The translations under genes were made by a program, and so were the position numbers. The notes under the pieces were generated by a model. The model was not told the DNA's origin. It saw only the letters and a list, made by a program, of their open reading frames with translations, and ran no database searches. A DNA stretch of 8,106 nt, taken from positions 1-8,106 of the forward strand of contig JAHEBY010000113.1 of the NCBI GenBank assembly GCA_024642025.1, read 5' to 3'. This DNA comes from Comamonadaceae bacterium (lineage in GTDB: Bacteria; Pseudomonadota; Gammaproteobacteria; Burkholderiales; Burkholderiaceae_C). Numbering within the stretch: position 1 is the stretch's first letter; each line of letters starts with the position of its first letter. This document shows, in pieces, positions 1 through 7,000 of this stretch.

Positions 1-1
1 A

Positions 2-472
2 GCCGCCGTGCGCGAGTACAAGAAGGGCCAGGAAGTTGAGGCTTTGGTCTTGGCTGTGGACGTGGACCGCGAGCGCATTTCCCTGGGCATCAAGCAGCTG
101 GATTCCGATCCGTTTACAACCTTCGTGTCAATCAATGACAAGGGGCAGGTCGTCACTGGCAAGGTCAAATCAGTTGACGCGAAGGGCGCAGAAATCGATC
201 TCGGTGAAGACATCATCGGCTACTTGCGTGCTTCCGAAATCAGCCGCGACCGCGTGGAAGATGCACGCAACGTGTTGAAAGAAGGCGACGAAGTCAGTGC
301 TGTGGTCGTGAACGTTGACCGCAAAACCCGCAACATCCAGCTCTCCATCAAGGCCAAGGATGCCGCAGACCAGTCTGAGGCCATGGCCAATCTGAGCCAA
401 GCGTCTGCCCGCGAAAACGCAGGTACGACCAGCTTGGGCGCATTGCTGCGCGCAAAACTTGATAACAACTGA
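2..472 (+). CDS. rpsA: 30S ribosomal protein S1, C-terminal part (5' end outside the window)
   Basis: S1 is the large RNA-binding protein of the small ribosomal subunit that helps load mRNA, especially transcripts with weak Shine-Dalgarno signals. The frame is already open at the left edge, and the first codons belong inside the protein, so the GTG at base 8 is an internal valine. The 156 visible residues hold the end of one S1 OB-fold repeat, closing with ERISLGIKQLDSDPF, and then one complete final repeat (roughly residues 45–117), with GKVKSVDAKGAEIDL, GYLRASEIS and RNIQLSIKAKD. The polar tail ends in GTTSLGALLRAKLDNN, which I recognise as typical of Burkholderiales S1. The gene ends in TGA and is followed by a strong terminator, then ihfB, the usual neighbour. 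The call is secure; only the missing N-terminal part is unknown. Confidence 0.96.
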   Translation, partial: AAVREYKKGQEVEALVLAVDVDRERISLGIKQLDSDPFTTFVSINDKGQVVTGKVKSVDAKGAEIDLGEDIIGYLRASEISRDRVEDARNVLKEGDEVSAVVVNVDRKTRNIQLSIKAKDAADQSEAMANLSQASARENAGTTSLGALLRAKLDNN

Positions 473-494
473 TTGAGGTAACCCAACAGTTGAT

Positions 495-535
495 AAAGCG
501 ACCGCTCGTGCTGTGCACGCCGGTCGCTTTTTATT
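495..535 (+). terminator. rho-independent terminator after rpsA
   Basis: A perfect 10-bp stem pairs AAAGCGACCG (495–504) with CGGTCGCTTT (521–530). Inside it a second 5-bp stem pairs CGTGC (507–511) with GCACG (515–519) around a TGT loop. A T-rich run (TTTTTATT, 528–535) follows. It lies 22 bases past the rpsA stop and only 20 bases before the ihfB start. ihfB must therefore depend on readthrough, on a promoter inside rpsA, or on one squeezed into this gap. I see no clear promoter in the gap. Confidence 0.88.
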
Positions 536-554
536 GCGGGTTTCATTTTTCCCC

Positions 555-866
555 ATGACACGATCTGACCTTGTTGAAGAATTGGCCAACCGCTTTAGCC
601 AGCTCACGCACCGCGACGCGGAATTTTCCGTAAAGGCGATTCTTGACGCCATGAACGACGCCTTGGTACGTGGCCATCGAATTGAGATTCGCGGCTTTGG
701 CAGCTTCTCAGTCAACCGCAGGCCTCCGCGCATGGGGCGCAACCCCCGGAATGGTGAAAGCGTGGCCATCCCTGAAAAACGGGTGCCACACTTCAAGCCA
801 GGCAAGGCCTTGCGAGAAGCCGTGGATCAGAGAACGGCCGAAATCGGACAAGGCACGCCTGGCTGA
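555..866 (+). CDS. ihfB: Integration host factor subunit beta
   Basis: IHF-beta pairs with IHF-alpha to form a nucleoid protein that binds specific sites in the minor groove and bends DNA sharply, acting in transcription, replication and recombination. The product has 103 residues, slightly longer than the usual ~94–100. It starts MTRSDLVEELANRFSQL and carries the helical dimerisation region (1–40), the RGFGSFSV core (46–53), and the DNA-contacting arm RRPPRMGRNPRNG (55–67). Pro64 sits where the intercalating proline is expected. IPEKRVPHFKPGKALRE follows at 72–88. The ATG at 555 is chosen because it matches the conserved family start; the open frame extends upstream to a GTG at 513 inside the rpsA terminator. 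No good Shine-Dalgarno precedes it: the leader is T-rich, and the nearest purine patch (GCGGG, 536–540) is 14 bases away. Confidence 0.96.
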   Translation: MTRSDLVEELANRFSQLTHRDAEFSVKAILDAMNDALVRGHRIEIRGFGSFSVNRRPPRMGRNPRNGESVAIPEKRVPHFKPGKALREAVDQRTAEIGQGTPG

Positions 867-909
867 CAGGAGACGCTTCGCTAGAATGGGCTTGTCATGA
901 GGGGACAAC

Positions 910-1215
910 ATGAAACAGCTCGCGTGGCTGCTTAAGTGGATACTTAAGGCAGCCATTTTTTTTACCCTGTTCGCATTTGCACTGAACAACCAGCACGACG
1001 CCACAGTGCACCTGCTATTTGGTTCTCAATGGCGAACGCCATTGGTGATCGTGGTTCTGGCCGCGTTTGCAGCGGGCGTGGCAGTCGGCATTGTCGCCAT
1101 GATGCCCCAATGGTGGAAGGATCGCGCGAAGGGCCGGCGCAATAGCAACGACACACCTTCGCCAGACAGCCTTCACAACTCGTCGTCGCTGACAACGCAA
1201 GAACATGGACTTTGA
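910..1215 (+). CDS. lapA: Lipopolysaccharide assembly protein A domain-containing protein
   Basis: LapA is a small inner-membrane protein that works with LapB in lipopolysaccharide assembly. The 101-residue product fits the DUF1049/LapA family in length and layout. It has two hydrophobic segments (about residues 8–25 and 44–64) separated by a short loop containing LNNQHDATVHLLFGS, a pattern typical of the family. A basic stretch (KDRAKGRR, 70–77) follows and implies a cytoplasmic C-terminus. The tail is Ser/Asn/Thr-rich and polar. The start is supported by GAGGGG five bases before the ATG. It sits 43 bases after ihfB and overlaps lapB by 11 bases, so the pair is almost certainly co-translated. 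A TAGAAT at 882–887 resembles a -10 box, but no convincing -35 element accompanies it. Confidence 0.92.
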   Translation: MKQLAWLLKWILKAAIFFTLFAFALNNQHDATVHLLFGSQWRTPLVIVVLAAFAAGVAVGIVAMMPQWWKDRAKGRRNSNDTPSPDSLHNSSSLTTQEHGL

Positions 1216-2353
1216 CGTTACCTGGCTGCTGCTTGGCCTGCCCATTGCCTTCATCTTGGGCTGGCTGGCTTCCCGACTGGACCTGCGGCAGCTTCGAATA
1301 GAAAATCGCCAAGCCCCGAAAGCCTACTTCAAGGGACTGAATTTTTTGCTCAATGAACAGCAAGATCAGGCCATTGACGCGTTTATTGAAGCGGTGCAGA
1401 GCGATCCGGACACCTCGGAACTGCATTTCGCCCTGGGCAACCTGTTCCGACGCCGAGGTGAATATCAGCGCGCAGTTCGAGTTCACGAGCATTTGCTGTC
1501 CCGCGGCGACCTCTCCAAAGCTGATCGGCACCGCGCCCAATACGCATTGGCAATGGACTTTCTCAAGGCCGGCCTGCTCGACAGGGCAGAAGAGGCGTTG
1601 CAGAAGCTTGAAGGTACCGCCTTTGAAGCCCAGGCCCGCATCGCCTTGCTAGCCAACTACGAGCGCTCACGCGACTGGACACACGCCGCGCAAATCGCCC
1701 AAAAGCTTGAAAACTCGGATCACGGCAGCTTCAGCCCGCGTCTTGCCCACTACCTGTGCGAACAGGCAGCAGCCGCAGAGCCATCCGCCGCACAAGACCT
1801 GCTTCGCCAGGCGGTGCAGACGGCGCCTGGCGCGCCCAGGCCTCGGCTGGATCTGGCAACCTCATTTCAGGCTGCAGGCCAGACTGAGCAGGCGCTGTTG
1901 ACGCTGGAAGAGGCCGCCACTCGGTCGCCGGCGGCCATGCCACTGATCGCCGGCCCCATGGCGACTCTGGCAATTGCGTGCGAGCAAGGCGGTCGAATTC
2001 TGGACCTGCTGAAGAGAAGTTATGACGCCAGTCCCTCTATCGATGTGCTGGAAGGAATCGTGGCACTTGAGGCCGCTACGAACGGATCATTGGGCGCCAC
2101 AGCACGTGACTGGTACGTGCAACACCTCGAACGCGAGCCCTCCCTTGTGGCTGCAGCCAAGTGGATTGCGGGCGAAAAGCTGGAGCATGAGCAATTTCAT
2201 CCCCAGGTGCAACGGGCACTGGACCATGCGGTAAAGCCGCTGACCCGCTACCGCTGCGCGGCTTGCGGCTTTGAGGCCAAACAGTATTTTTGGCAATGCC
2301 CGGGGTGCCAGACGTGGGACAGCTATCCTGCAAGGCGGGTCGAAGAGCTGTAA
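1205..2353 (+). CDS. lapB: Lipopolysaccharide assembly protein B (TPR and rubredoxin-like protein)
   Basis: LapB (YciM) is anchored in the inner membrane. In Escherichia coli it restrains lipopolysaccharide synthesis by promoting FtsH-dependent degradation of LpxC, and it helps couple synthesis to export. The 382-residue product matches the E. coli length (about 390). An N-terminal membrane anchor (about 5–22) is followed by KAYFKGLNFLLNEQQDQAID (39–58), the conserved opening of the first TPR. Helical TPR repeats then fill most of the protein. A C-terminal rubredoxin-like metal knuckle has CxxC at C351/C354 and CPxC at C365/C368, ending in WDSYPARR. All four metal-binding cysteines are present. 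The ATG lies inside the lapA end, 11 bases before its stop, and has only a weak purine stretch (GCAAGAA) in front, consistent with translational coupling. The protein shows no break. Confidence 0.95.
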   Translation: MDFDVTWLLLGLPIAFILGWLASRLDLRQLRIENRQAPKAYFKGLNFLLNEQQDQAIDAFIEAVQSDPDTSELHFALGNLFRRRGEYQRAVRVHEHLLSRGDLSKADRHRAQYALAMDFLKAGLLDRAEEALQKLEGTAFEAQARIALLANYERSRDWTHAAQIAQKLENSDHGSFSPRLAHYLCEQAAAAEPSAAQDLLRQAVQTAPGAPRPRLDLATSFQAAGQTEQALLTLEEAATRSPAAMPLIAGPMATLAIACEQGGRILDLLKRSYDASPSIDVLEGIVALEAATNGSLGATARDWYVQHLEREPSLVAAAKWIAGEKLEHEQFHPQVQRALDHAVKPLTRYRCAACGFEAKQYFWQCPGCQTWDSYPARRVEEL

Positions 2354-2509
2354 TCCTGCGCTGCACTTGCTCGGCGAGGGTTTACCCCTTACAAATTTTT
2401 CACGGCCACGTCAACGGCCACACTACGCCGCCCGTTGTGTGGCTGACCTTTGGCTGGAAACGGTCATCGGTATTCAATGAATTCTCAAACCAATATTCTG
2501 GAGTTACCC

Positions 2510-3082
2510 ATGTTTAAGAAGATTCTGGCTCTTGCGGCCATGTTGTATGCAGCGGCTTCATTTGCTGCGGTTGACGTCAACAAGGCTACAGCAGCTGAAC
2601 TTGACGGTATCAAAGGCATCGGCCCCGGCATTTCCGCCAAAATTCTTGACGAGCGCAAAAAAGGCAACTTCAAGGACTGGAACGATTTCATCGAGCGCGT
2701 GAAAGGTGTTGGTGATACCAACGCTGCCAAGTTTTCAGCTGAAGGCATGACCGTTGGCGGCGCCAGCTTCAAGGGTGCCGCGGCCGCCCCCGCAGCGCCC
2801 GCCGCCAAGCCGGCTGCCGCTACCGCACCCGCAGCTGCTGCAACCCCTGTGACCCCTGCGGCTGCGCCCGCAGCCAAGGCAGATCCAAAAGCCGAAGCCA
2901 AAATGAAGGCCGAAGAGGCCAAGAAGGCAAAGGCAGAAGCCAAGGCGAAGGCGGCTGAAGAAAAGAAAGCAAAGGCCGACGCCGCCAAGAAAGCCAAAGA
3001 CGACGCCAAAGCAAAAAAGGCTGAAAAACCAGCTGCCAAGGCCGATGCAGCCAAGCCGGCCGCCAGTGCTGCCAAGCAGTAA
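2510..3082 (+). CDS. Secreted ComEA-type helix-hairpin-helix protein with Ala/Pro/Lys-rich tail
   Basis: The 190-residue product starts with a signal peptide (basic MFKK, hydrophobic core, cleavage probably after ASFAA near residue 20). A ComEA-like double helix-hairpin-helix domain follows (21–81), with VDVNKATAAELDGIKGIGPG and the second hairpin motif KGVGD (65–69). This fold binds DNA non-specifically; in competent bacteria ComEA proteins hold incoming DNA in the periplasm. From about residue 88 the rest is low complexity: an Ala/Pro linker to ~123, then a Lys/Ala/Glu/Asp stretch likely to be helical, then an AKP-type end. The tail resembles histone H1-like or TolA-like repeats and could add DNA affinity or span the periplasm. 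The ATG is chosen because GGAG (2500–2503) lies six bases before it and because it gives a clean signal peptide; an in-frame extension to 2450 does not. A weak promoter-like pair (TTGGCT 2450–2455, TTCAAT 2473–2478, spacing 17) lies upstream. The tail's role is inferred only. Confidence 0.85.
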   Translation: MFKKILALAAMLYAAASFAAVDVNKATAAELDGIKGIGPGISAKILDERKKGNFKDWNDFIERVKGVGDTNAAKFSAEGMTVGGASFKGAAAAPAAPAAKPAAATAPAAAATPVTPAAAPAAKADPKAEAKMKAEEAKKAKAEAKAKAAEEKKAKADAAKKAKDDAKAKKAEKPAAKADAAKPAASAAKQ

Positions 3083-3114
3083 TTGACAGATTCAGTAATT
3101 TGCCGTTCTGCGGT

Positions 3115-3147
3115 AAAAAAAGAGCCCGCTTCGGCGGGCTTTTTTTA
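3115..3147. terminator. Bidirectional rho-independent terminator with UUCG loop
   Basis: A 7-bp GC-rich stem (AGCCCGC 3123–3129 with GCGGGCT 3134–3140) closes on a TTCG tetraloop. Seven A's (3115–3121) lie on the left and seven T's (3141–3147) directly follow on the right. Read on the + strand it ends the ComEA-like gene, whose stop is 32 bases upstream. Read on the - strand the A-run becomes the U-tract, so it can also stop transcripts arriving from the right, including the small membrane ORF ending at 3196. Confidence 0.92.
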
Positions 3148-3195
3148 TTTTCACGCTGGAGAACTTGCGCCCCCACGAGCACCGACAAAGCCAAA

Positions 3196-3348
3196 CTATC
3201 GTTTGACGGTCGCAGCCCCCCTAGTTTTTGCGTCTGATTCCAAAGACTTGCCTCCGGACTTGATATCCCCACCCTTGCCGCTGGACGCAATCGCCAACGC
3301 AAGAAAAACCACCAACATGACACCCAACACATTTACCAATATCCACAT
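3196..3348 (-). CDS. Small single-span membrane protein, unrecognised
   Basis: I do not recognise a family. The frame encodes about 50 residues: a hydrophobic N-terminal segment MWILVNVLGVMLVVFLALAI (1–20), then a Gly/Ser/Lys-rich polar tail with SSGKGGDIKSGGKS and a basic TVKR end. This is the layout of a short bitopic inner-membrane protein. The ATG at 3348 is preferred because GGGGGTG precedes it with five bases between the G-run and the ATG, and because the membrane span then begins the protein. An in-frame ATG at 3390 would give 64 residues; a TATTAT at 3417–3412 would suit either start but has no clear -35. Support for a real gene comes from the TM-plus-charged-tail composition, the ribosome-binding site, and convergence on the terminator at 3115–3147. 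The overlapping + strand frame shows none of this and runs through the terminator. It may still be chance. Confidence 0.5.
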   Translation of the reverse strand: MWILVNVLGVMLVVFLALAIASSGKGGDIKSGGKSLESDAKTRGAATVKR

Positions 3349-3519
3349 AAACACCCCCAAGTCTGCCTTCCACCCAATGTCACCAGTCATCAGTAACAAC
3401 CTGTAACAAGGATAATAGACGCGGATCGTGTCAGTGCGTTGACTTTGCTCAATGGATTGTGTGACTTATTTCCGGCAACGCCAAATGAATGGCAGTTTCA
3501 ACCGTCGCGACCAGCCCTG

Positions 3520-4041
3520 TTACACGAGAGCAATCAAGTCGGTCGTTCCAGGATCGATCCCGGCCTGCATCAATAGGGTGGTGATTTGCCCTCGGTGGTG
3601 TGTTTGGTGATTAAAAAAGTGTGTCATCGCCTGCCAGACTGGATGCTCCCGCTGCAGCCCGGCCCGATTGGCGTAACGCATGGTGCGCATGGGGAAGTCG
3701 TCTGGCATATTGGCAACCCAGCCATCAATCGCGGTGTCCATCCGCTCCCGGTGCGACCGTAACGCGTCGAATTCGCCAAAAAGCTCTGTCTCATGCACAG
3801 CGCCTGACGGCAGTGCAAGTAGTGCAGGATCTAACGCGGCAAATGCTACACCTTGCTGCGCAAATCGACCGAGCCACACCGTGTCACCCCAAACGAGGTG
3901 GTTCAGCGTTCGATGGATCGAGCCAAAGAACGCGCCGCGCTCGAGCTTTCGCTCTTCGTCCGGTAGCCGTCCCACCGTGTCGTACAGCCGCTGGTTAAAC
4001 CAGTGGTTGTAGCGAGCCAGGAATCGGTAGTTTTCAATCAA
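3520..4041 (-). CDS. DinB family protein (four-helix-bundle metalloprotein)
   Basis: DinB-like proteins (DinB/YfiT superfamily) are small four-helix bundles with a divalent metal held by three histidines. Characterised relatives include thiol-dependent transferases and isomerases; many are uncharacterised. The 173-residue product is a typical length. The start MIENYRFLARYNHWFNQRLYD resembles the family N-terminus. H48 lies in LNHLVWGD, and H145 and H149 form the HxxxH of FFNHQTHHRGQ, so all three expected ligands are present. The start is TTG at 4041, because no ATG occurs before residue 101 and this start preserves helix 1. That TTG overlaps the stop of the upstream 5-oxoprolinase (shared bases in TTGA, 4041–4038), implying translational coupling in one operon. 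No strong Shine-Dalgarno lies at normal spacing; GGAGG is about 20 bases upstream. The substrate cannot be told from sequence. Confidence 0.88.
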   Translation of the reverse strand: MIENYRFLARYNHWFNQRLYDTVGRLPDEERKLERGAFFGSIHRTLNHLVWGDTVWLGRFAQQGVAFAALDPALLALPSGAVHETELFGEFDALRSHRERMDTAIDGWVANMPDDFPMRTMRYANRAGLQREHPVWQAMTHFFNHQTHHRGQITTLLMQAGIDPGTTDLIALV

Positions 4042-7000
4042 GCGGCACCATAGCCCCCGCCTCCCGGCGTATAAATCTCAAATATGTCACCAGGCGACAT
4101 TTCCGCCTGACCAATATGACCCAGAGGTTCGATCGACCCGTCGGCCCGGACCACGCGATTCAAGCCTGGCTGACCCGGCGAACCACCTGCCATGCCAAAG
4201 GCACCGTGCTTGCGGCCATTGGAAAGAATGCTCGCTGTCATGTCTTCGAGGAACTTTACTCGGCGTACTCCGCCGTCGCCGCCATGCCAACGCCCGGCGC
4301 CGCCTGAACCTTCTCGTATTTCATAACTCTCCAGTCGAACAGGAAAGCGAAACTCAAAAACCTCCGGATCAGTCAGCCTTGAATTGGTCATGTGCGTCTG
4401 GACCACGCTCGCGCCATCAAAACCACCAGTCACATGCCCCGCGTCGTCGATCAGTGCACCCGCGCCGCTGCCACCACTGATGGTTTCATAGTACTGGTAG
4501 CGGGCATTTCCAAAGGTGAAATTGTTCATGGTGCACTGGCTCGCCGCCATGACACCCAAAGCACCAAAAAGCGCATTGGTGATGCAGGTGGACGTCTCTA
4601 CGTTGCCGGCCACCACCGATGCGGGTGGGTTTGGATTGAGCATCGACCCCTTGGGAATAACGACCTGAATAGGCTTGAGGCAACCCGCGTTCAACGGGAT
4701 ATCGTCATTCACCAGCGCCCGGAACACATACAGCACCGCCGCCATGCAAACAGCGGTTGGCGCATTGAAGTTGTTGGTTTGCTGCGCAGAGGTGCCGGTG
4801 AAATCAATTTCCGCGCTACGCGCTTTGGCGTTCACACGAATTGCCACCTGTATCTGCGCGCCGTTATCCAATGGCAACGTGAATTCACCGTCCTTGAGCC
4901 GGCCAATGACGCGCCGAACGGACTCTTCAGCGTTATCCTGCACGTGTTGCATGTAGGCCTGAACCACGTCAAGCCCAAACTGATCGACCATCTTTCGCAG
5001 TTCCTGCACACCTTTTTCGTTTGCGGCAATTTGAGCCTTCAAATCGGCCAGATTCTGCTGCGGGTTGCGGCTGGGGTATTTGCCACTTTGCAGCAACTCC
5101 AGAATTTGCGACTCCTGCAATACGCCCTGGGCGACGAGTTTGAAGTTTTTGATCTGAACGCCCTCCTCTTCAATTCGCGTCGAAAACGGAGGCATGGATC
5201 CTGGCGTGGTCCCGCCAACGTCGGCATGGTGGCCGCGCGAACCTACGTAGAAGAGTGCCGTCTCGCCCAAATAAACAGGCGTGATCACCGTGATATCCGG
5301 CAGGTGGGTGCCGCCATGGTAAGGGTCGTTCAGTACATAGACGTCACCCGGCTTCATGCTGCCCCGGTTCCCATCAATAACTGTCTTGATGCTCTCGCCC
5401 ATGGAGCCCAGATGCACTGGCATGTGCGGTGCGTTGGCAATCAGGCTGCCCGCCTGGTCAAACAGCGCACAACTGAAGTCCAACCGCTCCTTGATGTTGA
5501 CTGAATAGGCCGTGTTTTGAAGCTGCAACCCCATCTGCTCGGCGATATTCATGAACAGATTGTTGAAGACTTCCAGCAACACCGGGTCAGCCGTGGTACC
5601 TGCTGCATATTTAATAGCGCGCTGCGTATGTCTTGCAAGGGCTAGATGGTCAAACTCCGTTAACTCAGCGGTCCAGCCAGGTTCCACCACGGTGGTGGCA
5701 TTCTTCTCTGCAATGATGGCCGGACCCTCGATGACATCACCGGGCTGCAAATCTTCCCGCACCACCAACGCTGCGTCGAACCATTGGCCGCCGCTGTAGA
5801 ACTTCACCGTTTCGCGGCTGGGCACCTGGCGCTGCGGATGCGTGGGTTGTCGTGGTTCAGCCGGAGCGTCGCCCGCGATGACGGCTTCAACGGATACCGC
5901 CTCCACCACGAGACCCTTGCCCTCCATCAAAAAGGCAAAGCGCTGGCGATAGGCCGCCTCAAATCTTGACCGGATACTTTGCAATACCGCTTGCGGTTCG
6001 GGCGCGGCGTCGGCGACATAGGGTATGACGAGAGCGGAATCGCTGCCCTCGTACCGCACATGCATGCGGCAAATGGTGGAAACCCCGCCAGAACCCGCAT
6101 GCTGCGCACTGAGCTCTGCCCGCGCATCCGCGCTCAAAGCGTCCAGCGTTGCGCCAATTTCTGGCAGCGCATCAACTGTCAGCTTGCGTTCTATCGCCTG
6201 CTCACGAATCACGGACTGGTCTGCCAGCCCCATGCCGTAGGCCGACAGCACCCCCGCCAGTGGGTGCACAAACACCTGCGTCATGCCCAGTGCATCCGCC
6301 ACCAGGCAGGCGTGCTGGCCTCCGGCGCCACCAAAGCACTGCAGGGTATAACGGGTGACGTCGTAGCCCCGCGCCACCGAAATTTTCTTGATCGCGTTGG
6401 CCATCTGCTGCACGGCAATGTTGACAAAGCCCTCTGCGACATCTTCGGCACTCCGACCAGTCTGCGTCGCCAGCTCGGCAAACTTCTGGCGCACGACCTT
6501 GTCGTCCAGCGATTCATTGGCTGCGGGCCCAAATACCCTGGGGAAATGGCGTGGCTGCACTTTACCCAACATGACATTGGCGTCAGTTACCGCGAGTGGT
6601 CCACCGCGGCGGTAGCACGCCGGCCCCGGGTTTGCGCCAGCACTCTGCGGACCCACCCGGAAACGGGAACCGTCAAACGTCAGAATGGAGCCGCCGCCGG
6701 CTGCGACGGTGTGGATGCTCATCATGGGTGCGCGCATGCGCACGCCGGCAACCTGCGTCTCGAACTCACGCTCGAATTCGCCCGCATAGTGCGACACATC
6801 AGTCGACGTGCCTCCCATGTCAAAACCAATTACCCGGTCGTGCCCGGCAATGGCAGCCGTGCGTGCCATGCCTACAATCCCGCCCGCCGGGCCGCTCAGG
6901 ATGGCGTCCTTGCCCTGAAAAACATGGGCATCGGCCAGCCCCCCGCTGGACTGCATGAAAAACAGCTTGACGCCGGGCATTTCTCCAGCCACCTGATCCA

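Noticed and set aside
882..887. TAGAAT as a -10 box for lapA
   Set aside because: The hexamer is good, but no acceptable -35 lies 16–18 bases upstream (best is TGGCTG), so it stays a note in the lapA entry.
2402..2421. Direct repeat ACGGCCAC (2402–2409 and 2414–2421) upstream of the ComEA-like gene
   Set aside because: Two copies of 8 bases 12 bases apart could be an operator, but the sequence is GC-rich, there is no symmetry, and it is not placed next to a clear promoter.
2485..3075. - strand open frame of 196 codons opposite the ComEA-like gene
   Set aside because: It is the Ala/Phe/Leu-rich mirror of the repetitive Ala/Lys codons on the + strand, with no independent evidence of coding.
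3083..3406. + strand open frame of 107 codons after the ComEA-like gene
   Set aside because: It begins at the preceding stop codon and reads straight through the strong terminator at 3115–3147; the residues have no family-like features.
3439..3444. TTGACT as a -35 box on the + strand
   Set aside because: No good -10 follows at 16–18 bases, and no + strand gene lies downstream before the - strand DinB gene.
4392..5504. Long + strand open frame (370 codons) opposite the 5-oxoprolinase gene
   Set aside because: It is fully antisense to a well-conserved protein, shows no recognisable domain or ribosome-binding site, and long antisense frames are common in GC-rich coding DNA.
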